This document shows positions 43,801-53,036 of a DNA stretch of 64,000 bases, piece by piece. The stretch is taken from contig NZ_PVBQ01000011.1 of assembly GCF_002980525.1 (NCBI RefSeq), forward strand, positions 62,001-126,000. The letters are read 5' to 3'. A model generated the notes under the pieces. It did not search any database. It was not told where the DNA came from and was given only the letters and a program-made list of their open reading frames with translations. How positions within the stretch are numbered: position 1 is the stretch's first letter; every line of letters starts with the position of its first letter. The position numbers and the translations under genes are program-made. The stretch is from Sphingobacterium haloxyli. Its GTDB lineage: Bacteria > Bacteroidota > Bacteroidia > Sphingobacteriales > Sphingobacteriaceae.

Positions 43801-44638
43801 TATAGGCGTAATGTTTGGGGTCAAATAGTTCTAAACTGGAATGGATAAATAGCCAGTTGGATTTCAAATCCAAATATCGAACGGCAATCAAAACGCTTGC
43901 AAACAAAATGATCCCTAGCCACGTTTTCCTTCTCTTAGCTAAATAGACGGCTATACTATTGGTTAATATAAGCAAACACACCAGTGCGGTCACCCAACAA
44001 ATGAATTGTAAGCTGATGTACAGGTTATCTTTCTTTCCTTCAATTAACTTGACTGAAAATAGGTAGCCGCCGTCTTTACTGTAAATATTACGTATGTTTT
44101 TATTATCGTCATACTGCGCGATTTCAAGATTATTAACACCAATAGTAGAAAGAAAATTATTGTTTAAAAACTGGTTCGTATTCTCAAAATTCCGCTTGAT
44201 AGGAACCAAAACAAGTATAGAAATGCCGTTAGTTAGTTCTTTCTTTTTTGTTAGAAAGGAACGGTTTTCTGTTTGAATAACCGAGGTATTCCTACGCAAT
44301 CCTACATCGCTAAAAGGGACATAGATATTTGTTGACCAGTGGATAATCTGATTGTCACTGTATATATTAACGTAAATATGTTCTTTAGCAAGCTCCGTCG
44401 TTATGTTTGTTAACTGCACCGGATATTTATCGGCGTGCTGAAATGTTTTGATGATGAGGCTATCCCTCCATATCTCATCAATTTTATCCTCATACCAATG
44501 GATTTTCCGGGTGAGTTTCTTTTCATCCAGTTCGAGCATGTCTTCGTCCGTAATGGTGAAGTGTATGGTGAGCGCTGTTCCCATAAGGGATAGCGTCAAC
44601 ACCAAAAGTAAAAACCGAATTTTAGTAAGCATCTCCAT
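40883..44638 (-). CDS. Very large membrane sensor histidine kinase
   Basis: The 1251-residue protein has a first helix at about 6-26, an extracytoplasmic segment to about 205 and a multi-helix membrane block (about 208-470). A second sensor region (about 480-720) and a third (about 790-935) follow. Then come a HAMP-like segment, the H-box VAHEIKNPLTPMKL with His1039, the N-box LFKNAIEG, and G-boxes DNGFGIP and GTGLGLAF. It is an orphan: no response regulator lies nearby. A terminator on the same strand separates it from sdhB upstream. Confidence 0.88.
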   Translation of the reverse strand: MEMLTKIRFLLLVLTLSLMGTALTIHFTITDEDMLELDEKKLTRKIHWYEDKIDEIWRDSLIIKTFQHADKYPVQLTNITTELAKEHIYVNIYSDNQIIHWSTNIYVPFSDVGLRRNTSVIQTENRSFLTKKKELTNGISILVLVPIKRNFENTNQFLNNNFLSTIGVNNLEIAQYDDNKNIRNIYSKDGGYLFSVKLIEGKKDNLYISLQFICWVTALVCLLILTNSIAVYLAKRRKTWLGIILFASVLIAVRYLDLKSNWLFIHSSLELFDPKHYAYSQFLPNIWSFFITTCAMFWFMCFIMSIQKYLQVPIFLSKKNYAIGISIIGIFSIYFFGQVIYYFLGTLLTHSPIYENDFTKILNLGFYGWLCILLFCVNVLTLVLYIDRIVQMVRQLLSNITTILNIELICLVFALIATALIGFNILFGILFGVLVFLRTYKAYHFSSPYQLSTFILTILLFSTISVISYNHYNEIKKINRMEQAISYLLAEDDVNAVSLFTDLEKNIINDYRLSKLFSLHDSVPDIPYITDYIKTRYMSGYLSRFEFQAFYYDNEGVPLETYTVDKPAEYRENVIKTAIKIPFTTNFYRLRGELGAHEYFTHLSIPYEDNPDKFHHIYINLKNLSYSTSLPYPEVLTDNNATAWQFDSFEDNSYALYKGNNLVTQYGNYNYTENDLSIPSKLREYMRLEENDKYYHLAYKPDQYTTIILSTQKASFWEYLALASIIFILLLIFFGLFNLTNYLISTFSTTSFRWNRIQYHFRILLNNIQYSTRIQALVSISVLLGTLISGAVAFISLNRQLEETTTNNRLKEIAEITKKIENHMASSQTREGFNEKIVDMLKEMAPSTMTNFNLYNRSGKLLYSSQQRIFDLKLISEFMNPVALNKLAVLRKSEAYERERISNFWFSSVYAAIKHEDYTTAAYLNIPYYTTEKDAANNKNLLLNTILNIYTFIIILFGFIAVTLSRKITKPLDIVRMKLAETQLSNKINEPLYWDKNDEIGMLIKEYNLMLVKLEESAKQLRDVERETAWREMAKQVAHEIKNPLTPMKLGMQQLTRSYQENDPRFKERFQRISTSIIEQIDILSKIATEFSAFAKLPETNVEKIDLIEKIRKSINLFSNTGNTTITLINETPDQSVLILGDRDQFLRSFNNLFKNAIEGSMGRKKIKINVILRYSEANWVEILIQDNGFGIPQDVIPKIFKPNFTTKSSGTGLGLAFVKQTVTGIGGKIEFMTQTNTGTTFIITLPIYKG

Positions 44639-44662
44639 TCTCCATACGATGAATGTAAATAT

Positions 44663-44698
44663 AAAAAAAAGTCCCCGTTATGCACGCATAACGGGGAC
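44663..44698 (-). terminator. Terminator of the sdhCAB operon
   Basis: GTCCCCGTTATG at 44671-44682 pairs perfectly with CATAACGGGGAC at 44687-44698 around a 4-base loop. The eight A at 44663-44670 become a U-run on the minus strand. It lies 24 bases after the sdhB stop and 24 bases before the kinase start. Confidence 0.92.
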
Positions 44699-44722
44699 AC
44701 CTTGTTCTCTATTATAAATGTA

Positions 44723-45502
44723 CTACGAATGTGTGTGAACATCTTCCTCACGGAAAAACTTAGCCGTGAAATACTCACGGTTCATCCGCGCTATGTTAGA
44801 CAGTTTGATGCCTTTAGGACATTCTGCTTCACAGGCGCCTGTATTCGTACAGTTTCCAAACCCTTCTGCATCCATTTGGTCGATCATCGCTTGCGCTCTT
44901 TCATAACGTTCTGTTTGTCCCTGAGGCAATAATGCGAATTGAGAAATTTTAGCAGATACAAATAGCATAGCTGAAGCATTTTTACACGCTGCTACACAAG
45001 CACCACAGCCGATACATGTTGCTGATTCGAATGCCTCATCTGCGATGCGTTTTGGAACGGGAATAGCATTCGCGTCCGGAACTCCTCCTGTATTTACGTT
45101 TACATAACCACCTGCCTGCTGAATACGGTCAAAGGAAGTACGATCTACGGCTAGGTCTTTCAATACTGGAAACGCAGCGGCCCTCCAAGGCTCGATGACG
45201 ATGGTCTGGCCATCGTGGAACGATCGCATATGCAATTGGCAGGTAGTGATGCCGTATTTAGGCCCGTGCGGACGACCGTTAATAACCAGCGAACACATAC
45301 CACAGATGCCCTCACGACAGTCATGATCGAAATAAATAGGGTCTTCTCCCTCGCGTGTAAGATCTTCGTTTACAACATCAAGCATTTCTAAGAAAGACAT
45401 ATCGTCTGCAATGTCCTTTGCTTGAATAGTAACAAATTTACCTTTGGTTTTATCATTTTTCTGACGCCAAACTTTCAGCGTTAAATTCATATGTTGTGCC
45501 AT
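44723..45502 (-). CDS. sdhB: Succinate dehydrogenase/fumarate reductase iron-sulfur subunit
   Basis: The 259-residue subunit binds three clusters: the [2Fe-2S] ligands Cys62, 67, 70 and 88 ([10 protein letters not shown]), then [11 protein letters not shown] (163-173), then [15 protein letters not shown] (218-228). It passes electrons from the flavoprotein to the quinone site. It is the last gene of sdhC-sdhA-sdhB and is followed by a strong terminator. Confidence 0.95.
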   Translation of the reverse strand: MAQHMNLTLKVWRQKNDKTKGKFVTIQAKDIADDMSFLEMLDVVNEDLTREGEDPIYFDHDCREGICGMCSLVINGRPHGPKYGITTCQLHMRSFHDGQTIVIEPWRAAAFPVLKDLAVDRTSFDRIQQAGGYVNVNTGGVPDANAIPVPKRIADEAFESATCIGCGACVAACKNASAMLFVSAKISQFALLPQGQTERYERAQAMIDQMDAEGFGNCTNTGACEAECPKGIKLSNIARMNREYFTAKFFREEDVHTHS

Positions 45503-45515
45503 GATAATATATCCC

Positions 45516-47450
45516 CTATTTATAACTTCTTTGTGTTAACTTAACGTTTTCGAAAACTAACTCTTCTTTGTGTAGAGCTTCTGCTTGATTTTCGCCTTTA
45601 AATTCCCAAGCAGCAACATACGTATAGTTTTCGTCGTCACGTTTTGCTTCTCCCTCTTCTGTTTGCGATTCAAGACGGAAATGCCCTCCACACGATTCAC
45701 TGCGGTTTAATGCATCATCTACCATCAACTCTCCTAATTCAAGAAAATCTGCGACACGTCCGGCTTTTTCTAAGGACATGTTCAGCTCCTCGTTTTCACC
45801 CAACACTTTTACATCGGACCAAAATTCTTTTTTCAATTCTTGAATCAAGCCCTTTGCTTTTGTCAAGCCTTCCGCCGTGCGCGCCATACCGCAGTACTCC
45901 CACATAATATTACCCAACTTCTTATGGATGTCGTCTACGGTTTTAGAACCTTTGAGGCTTAATAAAGTACTTATTTTATCTTCTACTTCTTTACGGGTTT
46001 GCTCGAAAGCAGGGTTGTTTTTATCCACAGGAGCAAAGCTTCCCAAGTTAGCTAGATAGTCACCAACTGTATACGGAATAACAAAATAACCGTCAGATAA
46101 ACCTTGCATAAGTGCAGATGCACCTAAACGGTTGGCGCCGTGATCAGAGAAATTACATTCACCCAGTGCGTACAAGCCTGGTACAGTAGTCATTAAGTTA
46201 TAATCTACCCAGATCCCCCCCATGGTATAGTGCACCGCAGGGTAGATGCGCATAGGTTGTTCATACGGATTTTCATCTGTAATTTGGTAATACATATCGA
46301 ACAAGTTCCCGTATTTAGCCTCTACCGTATCCTTACCTAAACGTTTGATTGCATCTGCAAAATCTAAGAATACAGCCACTCCGGATTTACCGACACCACG
46401 ACCATCATCTACCATTTCTTTCGCGTTACGGGAGGCTACATCACGGGGTACTAAATTACCGAAGGATGGATATTTTCTTTCCAAGAAATAGTCCCGGTCC
46501 TCTTCTTTAATATCTACCGGCTTCAATTGTCCTTGACGTAGTTTTTCAGCAAGTTCCTGTGTCTTCGGAACCCAAACCCGTCCATCGTTACGGAGCGATT
46601 CCGACATCAGTGTCAGTTTGGATTGATGATCGCCAGTTACCGGTATACAGGTAGGGTGAATTTGTGTATAACAAGGGTTGGCAAAGTAAGCCCCGCGTTT
46701 ATGTGCCCTCCAAGCGGCTGTGACGTTACAGCCCATAGCATTGGTGGATAGAAAGAATACATTTCCGTAACCTCCGGTACATAACAACACCGCATGTCCT
46801 TCATGTGCTTCTACTTTACCTGTTACCATGTCGCGTGTGATAATGCCACGTGCATGTCCGTCGATTTTTACCAAATCCAACATCTCATGACGTGTATAAG
46901 AAGTTACTTTTCCTTTTCTTATCTGACGGTTCAATGCAGAGTAGGCACCTAGCAATAATTGCTGTCCTGTTTGTCCACGAGCATAGAACGTACGGGATAC
47001 CTGCGCACCTCCAAAAGAACGGTTATCCAGTAATCCGCCGTATTCGCGTGCGAAAGGCACACCTTGTGCTACACATTGATCAATGATATTAACAGAGACC
47101 TCTGCTAAACGGTAGACGTTAGCTTCACGTGCACGATAGTCTCCCCCCTTTATAGTATCGTAGAATAACCGATAAACGGAGTCACCATCATTTTGGTAAT
47201 TTTTCGCAGCATTTATACCTCCTTGCGCAGCAATAGAGTGTGCGCGGCGCGGAGAGTCTTGATAACAGAATGTTTTGACGTTATAACCAAGTTCTGCCAA
47301 TGAAGCAGCTGCTGAAGCTCCCGCCAAACCGGTACCTACCACAATGATAGTGAATTTACGTTTGTTGGCTGGGTTGACCAGCTTCATATTGAATTTATGT
47401 TTTGACCATTTCTCGGCTAAAGGGCCTACAGGTACTTTCGAATCTAACAT
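45516..47450 (-). CDS. sdhA: Succinate dehydrogenase/fumarate reductase flavoprotein subunit
   Basis: The 644-residue flavoprotein begins with a Rossmann FAD motif ([20 protein letters not shown]). It contains the covalent-flavin region [20 protein letters not shown] and the active-site stretch [19 protein letters not shown]. The size and the adjacent single cytochrome b subunit fit the B-type complex II of Bacteroidetes and epsilon-proteobacterial fumarate reductases. It couples succinate oxidation to menaquinone. sdhB follows 13 bases downstream. Confidence 0.95.
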   Translation of the reverse strand: MLDSKVPVGPLAEKWSKHKFNMKLVNPANKRKFTIIVVGTGLAGASAAASLAELGYNVKTFCYQDSPRRAHSIAAQGGINAAKNYQNDGDSVYRLFYDTIKGGDYRAREANVYRLAEVSVNIIDQCVAQGVPFAREYGGLLDNRSFGGAQVSRTFYARGQTGQQLLLGAYSALNRQIRKGKVTSYTRHEMLDLVKIDGHARGIITRDMVTGKVEAHEGHAVLLCTGGYGNVFFLSTNAMGCNVTAAWRAHKRGAYFANPCYTQIHPTCIPVTGDHQSKLTLMSESLRNDGRVWVPKTQELAEKLRQGQLKPVDIKEEDRDYFLERKYPSFGNLVPRDVASRNAKEMVDDGRGVGKSGVAVFLDFADAIKRLGKDTVEAKYGNLFDMYYQITDENPYEQPMRIYPAVHYTMGGIWVDYNLMTTVPGLYALGECNFSDHGANRLGASALMQGLSDGYFVIPYTVGDYLANLGSFAPVDKNNPAFEQTRKEVEDKISTLLSLKGSKTVDDIHKKLGNIMWEYCGMARTAEGLTKAKGLIQELKKEFWSDVKVLGENEELNMSLEKAGRVADFLELGELMVDDALNRSESCGGHFRLESQTEEGEAKRDDENYTYVAAWEFKGENQAEALHKEELVFENVKLTQRSYK

Positions 47451-47495
47451 ATTTTAAATACTTTATATTTAACAGATATGGATATATCCTAAATA

Positions 47496-48269
47496 TTATT
47501 TAACGAAATAAAAATATAACGGCATCAGAGCAAAACCAATTGGAATGACGATACCAAACACCCAAACACCTAAAAACTCAATGATAGGTACATATTTCTT
47601 ATGAGAAACACCTAACGTCTGGAATGCCGACTTGAACCCGTGGATTAAGTGGAAGGACAACGCTGCCATGGCGATGACATAGAAGATGACTATTCCAATA
47701 TTCTGGAAAGCAAAGTCAACTTGTTTGTAGAGATCACGTGCCTTTATGATTTCTACATTGTTTTCAGTTGTAACTTGATAATCGTTGAAGTCTGTGGCTT
47801 GTATCTCGTGTGCAGTGGTGTTACCTGTAGCCAAGTCCGTGCGATATTCTACATAAGGAACTTGATCATTGTGATATTTCCACCAGAAGTTGTACATGTG
47901 CGTAGCTAGGAAAACCAAGATGATTGTTCCTAAGATTCCCATGTTGCGGGAGCTCCACTTGCTATTTGCAGCGCCGTTGAACTGTGCATAGCCAATCGGA
48001 CGAGCAGCCTTGTTTTTCATCGTTAAGACTAAGGCATAAATAGCATGTAGAATAATAGAAGCGTAAAGTAGGTATGATACTACTTTAATAGGGGTGAAAT
48101 GGGTCATGAAATACGCATATTGGTTGAAAGCGTATCCCTCGTCATTGTTAAATAACTGCAAGTTACCAATCAAGTGAACGATCAGGAACGTACATAAAAA
48201 AATCCCTGTCAAGCTCATGATTAGTTTTCTTCCGAGTGAAGAACTTAAAACTGGCTTTGAATTACTCAT
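47496..48269 (-). CDS. sdhC: Succinate dehydrogenase cytochrome b558 subunit
   Basis: The 257-residue integral membrane protein has five predicted helices and several helix-borne histidines (FLIVHLIGNLQLF, ASIILHAIYALV, FLATHMYNFWWKYH, FHLIHGFKSAF) that suit a di-heme anchor. It begins MSNSKPVLSSSLGRKL. It heads the sdhCAB operon. The insertion around residues 130-170, between two helices, is hydrophilic and a little longer than I expect. Confidence 0.92.
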   Translation of the reverse strand: MSNSKPVLSSSLGRKLIMSLTGIFLCTFLIVHLIGNLQLFNNDEGYAFNQYAYFMTHFTPIKVVSYLLYASIILHAIYALVLTMKNKAARPIGYAQFNGAANSKWSSRNMGILGTIILVFLATHMYNFWWKYHNDQVPYVEYRTDLATGNTTAHEIQATDFNDYQVTTENNVEIIKARDLYKQVDFAFQNIGIVIFYVIAMAALSFHLIHGFKSAFQTLGVSHKKYVPIIEFLGVWVFGIVIPIGFALMPLYFYFVK

Positions 48270-48367
48270 TATCCTAGATGTTTATATATTATTTTCGCAA
48301 ATCTATTTATTTGTTAACAAAATTATGACAAAGTCGAAAGAAAACGGATAATTTAGAACGTTTCTAA

Positions 48368-48405
48368 TCAAAAAGAGGTTATCCAAGTGGATAACCTCTT
48401 TTTGA
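48368..48405. terminator. Bidirectional terminator
   Basis: A perfect 17-pair stem joins 48368-48384 and 48389-48405 around the loop AAGT, with A and T runs inside its ends. It ends the outer membrane protein gene at 48435 and could block readthrough into sdhC. Confidence 0.9.
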
Positions 48406-48434
48406 TGAAATTAAATTTTCAAAATGACGTTCTC

Positions 48435-49013
48435 TTATAAGAAAGAGAACCCCACGCCGATGGTCCACATTCTTATTTTCTGATTGCCAGTTTCATTCAG
48501 ATTGCTCAAGCCATGCTCATAACGTAAATCGACCGTGAAGCTGCTAATGTCAGCACCAATACCGCCGATGATACCAGTGGAATTCTTTTTGTATGCACCC
48601 CAATTCGTGGCTTCGCTTAAATTAACCACCTTGCCGTCTTGCGCGAAAGAGAAGACAGGTCCTGCCTGAATACGTGCCCCAATTGGACCGATTCCTATTC
48701 TTGTTCCCAATAAGATAGGCATGTCCATACTTTTAAATGTCGCATCCCCTTCATCACCGTCTTTTGTGATCCCTGCCTTTTTACTCGCGTAATAAAGCTC
48801 CGGCTGAACATGGAATCCGGCTATTCCCACACGGCCCCATGCGCCCAATTGGAAGCCTGTTTTTGTGTCGGAGTTAAAGAAACTTCCTTCTGATCGGAGA
48901 CTAGAAAAGCCCAATCCCCCCTTTAATCCAACTTTGAATGTTGGAAATAATTGTGCTTGTGAAATGCTGATAGTAGCAATCAAACAAATTAAAGTAAGTA
49001 TAGATTTTTTCAT
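48435..49013 (-). CDS. Small outer membrane beta-barrel protein
   Basis: The 192-residue protein has a signal peptide (about 1-20, ending SQA) and alternating hydrophobic strands: FKVGLKGGLGFSSLRS, GFQLGAWGRVGIAGFHVQPE, FTVDLRYEHGLSNL and a C-terminal IRMWTIGVGFSFL. It belongs to the porin-like outer membrane beta-barrel group common in Bacteroidetes (PF13568 type). It is monocistronic. Function unknown. Confidence 0.8.
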   Translation of the reverse strand: MKKSILTLICLIATISISQAQLFPTFKVGLKGGLGFSSLRSEGSFFNSDTKTGFQLGAWGRVGIAGFHVQPELYYASKKAGITKDGDEGDATFKSMDMPILLGTRIGIGPIGARIQAGPVFSFAQDGKVVNLSEATNWGAYKKNSTGIIGGIGADISSFTVDLRYEHGLSNLNETGNQKIRMWTIGVGFSFL

Positions 49014-49076
49014 GTGAAAAATATTTGTTTATTTTAATACACTACAATAATAACGTATTTATTTCAAAATTTATAT

Positions 49077-49292
49077 ATGAGCATACTAAAAATAACAGCT
49101 TCGGACTGGGAAGTTTTGAAGATAAAATTGAGCCGCAAATACAATCACCTCTCAGATGATGATTTAATTTATACGCCTGGGGAAGAGGAGGTGTTGGTGA
49201 CTCGCCTAGCGAAAAGACTTCGACGCGATAAGGAATATATCACATTTACGTTGGCAAAAGAATTGTCAAATCTGGAATCAAATCGCTTGTAG
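49077..49292 (+). CDS. Small CsbD-like protein
   Basis: The 71-residue protein is charged and helical. DWEVLKIKLSRKYNHLSDDDL resembles the start of CsbD-type stress proteins (W..LK.K....W..LTDDDL), followed by EEVLVTRLAKRLRRDKEYIT, which fits the second half. Similarity is by eye only. It ends 2 bases before the CsaA-like gene. Confidence 0.6.
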   Translation: MSILKITASDWEVLKIKLSRKYNHLSDDDLIYTPGEEEVLVTRLAKRLRRDKEYITFTLAKELSNLESNRL

Positions 49293-49294
49293 GA

Positions 49295-49633
49295 ATGGCA
49301 GACTTAATTACATGGGGTGATTTTGGAAAAGTGGATTTACGCGTCGGAACCATATTAGAAGTGATGGATTTTCCGAAGGCGCGTAAACCCGCCTATCAAT
49401 TGTGTATTGACTTTGGAGAATTGGGTGTATTGAAATCTAGCGCACAGATTACAGTACATTATAAAAAAGAGAATTTGGTAGGGAGGCAGATCATAGCAGT
49501 AGTTAATTTTCCAAAAAAGCAAATTGCAGACTTTATGTCGGAATGTTTGGTCACAGGATTTCCGGATGAGAATGGAGATATCGTGTTGAGTTCGATAGAA
49601 AGACAGGTGCCAAATGGAACGAAATTAATGTAG
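49295..49633 (+). CDS. CsaA-like tRNA-binding-domain protein
   Basis: The 112-residue protein consists of one EMAP/tRNA-binding OB fold: FGKVDLRVGTILEVMDFPKA, IDFGELGVLKSSAQI, LVGRQIIAVVNFPKKQIADF and SECLVTGF. It matches CsaA, a homodimeric chaperone-like tRNA-binding protein. It lies between a CsbD-like gene and a TadA-like gene. Full length and ordinary. Confidence 0.9.
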   Translation: MADLITWGDFGKVDLRVGTILEVMDFPKARKPAYQLCIDFGELGVLKSSAQITVHYKKENLVGRQIIAVVNFPKKQIADFMSECLVTGFPDENGDIVLSSIERQVPNGTKLM

Positions 49634-49660
49634 ATTAGGAAAACTGAAAATGCACGTTAA

Positions 49661-50131
49661 ATGAAAGTATATAATTTTGAGCCAACGGACTTTGATCCCA
49701 TAGCAACAGATGAAGCCTACATGCGGGAAGCGTTAAAGCTGGCGCAAAAAGCTTATGAAGAGGAGGAAATTCCTATTGGGGCTATAATCGTTAGCCAAGG
49801 TAAGATTATCGGAAAAGGATATAATCTCACCGAGCGTTTGAACGACGTAACCGCTCACGCAGAAATGCAAGCGTTTACAGCAGCTTCCAATTATATGGGA
49901 GGTAAATATTTAAAAGATTGCACTTTATATGTTACCGTAGAACCTTGCGTGATGTGTGCAGGAGCATCTTATTGGACACAAATAACCAAAATTGTATATG
50001 GAGCATCGGACGAGAAAAGGGGTTCCTCACGATATGGTAACCTTTATCATCCCAAAACAACAGTAATTGCCGATGTGCTGGCTATAGAATGCAGCGAATT
50101 AATAAAATCATTTTTTCGTAATAAAAGATAA
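49661..50131 (+). CDS. TadA-like nucleoside deaminase
   Basis: The 156-residue zinc deaminase has HAE (His66, Glu68) and PCVMC (Cys96, Cys99), with EIPIGAIIVSQGKIIGKGYN before them. It resembles tRNA adenosine(34) deaminase TadA, which makes inosine in the tRNA-Arg wobble position; guanine deaminases share these motifs. The coding start is the ATG at 49661, 27 bases after the CsaA-like gene. Confidence 0.85.
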   Translation: MKVYNFEPTDFDPIATDEAYMREALKLAQKAYEEEEIPIGAIIVSQGKIIGKGYNLTERLNDVTAHAEMQAFTAASNYMGGKYLKDCTLYVTVEPCVMCAGASYWTQITKIVYGASDEKRGSSRYGNLYHPKTTVIADVLAIECSELIKSFFRNKR

Positions 50132-50228
50132 AGAAGAAAGATTTTGGAGGTTAAATAAAACCTAAGCCAATCTGAAATTGTTATATTCGTGTTGAATATT
50201 TAATAATAATCAAAAAAATAGAAATATT

Positions 50229-50837
50229 ATGGCATTTGAATTAGAAGCTTTACCTTATGCGAGCAATGCGTTGGAACCGCACATTGACAAAGAAACCATG
50301 GAAATCCACCATGACCGTCACCATCAAGCTTATGTAGACAATTTGAACAAAGCGATTGCAGGGACAGATGCTGAAAACCTATCCTTAGAAGAAATCAATA
50401 AAAATATCTCCAAATATTCTGCTGCTGTTCGTAATAACGGTGGAGGACATTTTAATCATAGGCTTTTTTGGACTGTTTTAAGTGCTAATGGAGGTGGAGA
50501 ACCTACAGGTGAGTTAGGGGAAACTATTAACAGAACCTTTGGTTCGTTTTCGGAACTAAAAACACAATTACAGAATGCGGGCGCTACTCGCTTTGGCTCA
50601 GGTTGGGCTTGGTTAATTGTGAAGTCAGATGGTCAGCTTGCTGTGACATCTACTCCAAATCAAGACAATCCGTTGATGGATGTGGCAGAAGTACAGGGGA
50701 CACCTATTTTGGGGATCGATGTATGGGAACATGCATACTATTTGAAATATCAGAATAAACGTCCAGCCTATCTTGATGCGATTTTCAACGTTATCGATTG
50801 GGATGCCGTTGCAAAACGTTACGACGAAGCAAGATAA
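50229..50837 (+). CDS. sod: Superoxide dismutase, Mn/Fe type
   Basis: The 202-residue enzyme has the four metal ligands: His27 in [12 protein letters not shown], His77 in GHFNHRLFW, and Asp164 and His168 in DVWEHAYY. It removes superoxide in the cytoplasm. Whether it uses manganese or iron was not decided. It shares a bidirectional terminator with recA. Confidence 0.94.
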   Translation: MAFELEALPYASNALEPHIDKETMEIHHDRHHQAYVDNLNKAIAGTDAENLSLEEINKNISKYSAAVRNNGGGHFNHRLFWTVLSANGGGEPTGELGETINRTFGSFSELKTQLQNAGATRFGSGWAWLIVKSDGQLAVTSTPNQDNPLMDVAEVQGTPILGIDVWEHAYYLKYQNKRPAYLDAIFNVIDWDAVAKRYDEAR

Positions 50838-50848
50838 GAGATGAGCAT

Positions 50849-50879
50849 AAAAAAGCCTGAGACACGCTCAGGCTTTTTT
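50849..50879. terminator. Bidirectional terminator between sod and recA
   Basis: AAAAAAGCCTGA at 50849-50860 pairs with TCAGGCTTTTTT at 50868-50879 around a 7-base loop. It serves both convergent genes. Confidence 0.92.
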
Positions 50880-51903
50880 ATTCTTCTATTCCAACGGCAT
50901 GTTCATCAATATTACTTCCATTGACTTCCGCTCGAATTTTGCTTTCAAGTTCGTCGCTTAAATCGGGGTTGTCCGATAATAAGCTTTTTACAGCATCACG
51001 TCCTTGTCCTAACTTGGTGTCGCCGTAACTAAACCATGAGCCGGACTTCTTGATGATACCGTATTCTACACCTAAATCAATAATTTCGCCCACTTTAGAA
51101 ATTCCTTCACCGAACATAATGTCGAACTCTGCCAAACGAAACGGAGGCGCTACTTTATTTTTTACAATTTTTACTTTAACACGGTTACCCGCTACTTCGT
51201 CATTATCTTTAATTTGGGAAGTTCTACGAATATCTAAGCGAACGGAAGCATAGAATTTTAGTGCATTTCCACCGGTAGTCGTTTCAGGGTTTCCGAACAT
51301 AACACCAATTTTCTCCCGCAACTGGTTGATAAAGATACAACAACAGTTAGTTTTAGATATTGTTCCTGTCAATTTCCGTAAAGCCTGTGACATTAAACGG
51401 GCTTGAAGACCCATTTTGGAGTCACCCATTTCCCCTTCAATTTCTCCTTTAGGAACCAATGCTGCGACAGAGTCGATAACGATGACGTCAATAGCACCGG
51501 AGCGGATAAGGTTGTCGGCAATTTCCAAAGCCTGTTCGCCATTGTCGGGTTGGGAGATAAGCAGATTTTCCACGTCTACCCCTAGCTTTTGTGCATAGTA
51601 CTTATCAAAAGCATGTTCCGCATCAATGATCGCCGCTATTCCTCCCTTTTTCTGTGCTTCAGCAACGATATGTGTGGCGAGTGTCGTTTTACCTGATGAT
51701 TCTGGACCATAAATTTCGACGATACGTCCTTTGGGTACACCTCCAATGCCTAATGCTATATCTAAACCCAATGATCCTGTAGAAATAGCCTCAATACGTT
51801 CTACTGCCGAATCTCCCAGTTTCATAATCGTACCTTTACCGTACGACTTTTCCAATTTATCTAAAGTTAGTTGTAAAGCTTTTAGTTTATCTGCGTTGCT
51901 CAT
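50878..51903 (-). CDS. recA: Recombinase RecA
   Basis: The 341-residue recombinase has Walker [10 protein letters not shown] at 66-74, [10 protein letters not shown], the loop [10 protein letters not shown] and the signature [14 protein letters not shown]. It pairs homologous strands and triggers LexA cleavage where LexA exists. The C-terminus is a little shorter and less acidic than in E. coli. No SOS box was recognised upstream. Confidence 0.96.
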   Translation of the reverse strand: MSNADKLKALQLTLDKLEKSYGKGTIMKLGDSAVERIEAISTGSLGLDIALGIGGVPKGRIVEIYGPESSGKTTLATHIVAEAQKKGGIAAIIDAEHAFDKYYAQKLGVDVENLLISQPDNGEQALEIADNLIRSGAIDVIVIDSVAALVPKGEIEGEMGDSKMGLQARLMSQALRKLTGTISKTNCCCIFINQLREKIGVMFGNPETTTGGNALKFYASVRLDIRRTSQIKDNDEVAGNRVKVKIVKNKVAPPFRLAEFDIMFGEGISKVGEIIDLGVEYGIIKKSGSWFSYGDTKLGQGRDAVKSLLSDNPDLSDELESKIRAEVNGSNIDEHAVGIEE

Positions 51904-52066
51904 ATTTTTAGTATTATCTAGTCAAAAATAAAATTAAAATTTAAAATTACAAAATTAATATGCTAATTTTTTTAGTCTTTTTTCTTCGCGTTAACGGCTT
52001 ATTTATCTTTATCTGACCGATCTCGGGATTCCTTTAACTGATTAATCATTTAACCAGACTAAGTGA

Positions 52067-52726
52067 TTAAGCCTTCGTTGCCATTTTGACGTAGTGTGTT
52101 TCAAAATACTTGCAGAAATACGTAATGGGGCACGCCTCACATTTTGGGCGCCTCGCCACACATATATACCGGCCATGGAGAATAAGCCAATGATGTGCAA
52201 TGGCTATTGTTTCCTCTGGTAGATATTTGACCAATTGCTTTTCCACGGCCAATGGTGTCGTAGCGCGACTTGTTAGTCCCAAACGGTTGCTTACACGAAA
52301 CACATGTGTGTCCACCGCCATTGCGGGCTTGTTGTATATTACTGAAGATATGACATTGGCAGTTTTTCTTCCGACGCCGGGCAATTTGATAAGGTCTTCC
52401 ACTTTTTCCGGTACTTCCCCATGAAATTCTTCCATCAATTTTTTTGCCATTCCAACCAAGTGCTTTGCCTTGTTATTCGGATAGCTGACCGAACGAATAT
52501 AGCTAAATACTTCATCCGAAGTGCTGACGGCTAATGAGGGGGCGTCTGGGAAACGGTTGAAAAGGGCAGGCGTCACCTGATTGATGCGCTTGTCTGTACA
52601 CTGTGCAGATAAAATGACAGCAACCAGAAGTTCGTAAGGATTACTATAGTTTAATTCCGTTTGTGCATCAGGGCTGTGTGTCGAAAAATACTTCACGAAT
52701 TCCTGATACCGTTCTTTCTTTAGCAT
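52067..52726 (-). CDS. nth: Endonuclease III
   Basis: The ATG at 52726 gives 219 residues (MLKKERYQEF). The helix-hairpin-helix LPGVGRKTANVI contains catalytic Lys121, Asp139 lies in AVDTHVFRV, and the [4Fe-4S] ligands are Cys189, 196, 199 and 205. It removes oxidised pyrimidines. A minus-strand -7 box TATCTTTG (52737-52730) lies only 3 bases before the ATG, so the mRNA is probably leaderless. Confidence 0.94.
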   Translation of the reverse strand: MLKKERYQEFVKYFSTHSPDAQTELNYSNPYELLVAVILSAQCTDKRINQVTPALFNRFPDAPSLAVSTSDEVFSYIRSVSYPNNKAKHLVGMAKKLMEEFHGEVPEKVEDLIKLPGVGRKTANVISSVIYNKPAMAVDTHVFRVSNRLGLTSRATTPLAVEKQLVKYLPEETIAIAHHWLILHGRYICVARRPKCEACPITYFCKYFETHYVKMATKA

Positions 52727-52740
52727 GAACAAAGATATTC

Positions 52741-52776
52741 AAAAAAACAAAGTCTCTAAATTTATTAGAGACTTTG
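52741..52776 (-). terminator. Terminator of the 60-residue protein gene
   Basis: CAAAGTCTCTAA at 52748-52759 is perfectly complementary to 52765-52776 around ATTTA. Seven A at 52741-52747 become the U-run on the minus strand. It lies 5 bases after the stop of the small gene. Confidence 0.88.
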
Positions 52777-52781
52777 CCATT

Positions 52782-52964
52782 TTACTTCCTTAAGCTACGA
52801 GAATAGTTCAATATATTCTCGATGGTTTTGGGAGTTGGATCTTTTGCCAATTCTTGTAAATTGGATTTCAGATTTTGTTCAAATATTTCATCAACTATTT
52901 TGACCATACTCACCTTCTCCTCGCTTAACTCCGTATCATGTTCTTTTGTAAAGGATTCTACCAT
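52782..52964 (-). CDS. Small helical protein of unknown function
   Basis: The 60-residue protein is charged and predicted helical (SEEKVSMVKIVDEIFEQNLK and PKTIENILNYSRSLRK at the end). No family was recognised. A strong terminator of its own directly follows the stop, which supports it as a real gene. GCGTTTT (52967-52973) and AAAACGC (52992-52998) form an inverted repeat just upstream. Confidence 0.6.
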   Translation of the reverse strand: MVESFTKEHDTELSEEKVSMVKIVDEIFEQNLKSNLQELAKDPTPKTIENILNYSRSLRK

Positions 52965-53036
52965 AAGCGTTTTGTTTATCTAAGTATTTATAAAACGCAA
53001 GATAAAGGTTTATAGTATATAAAATTTAACATTTTT

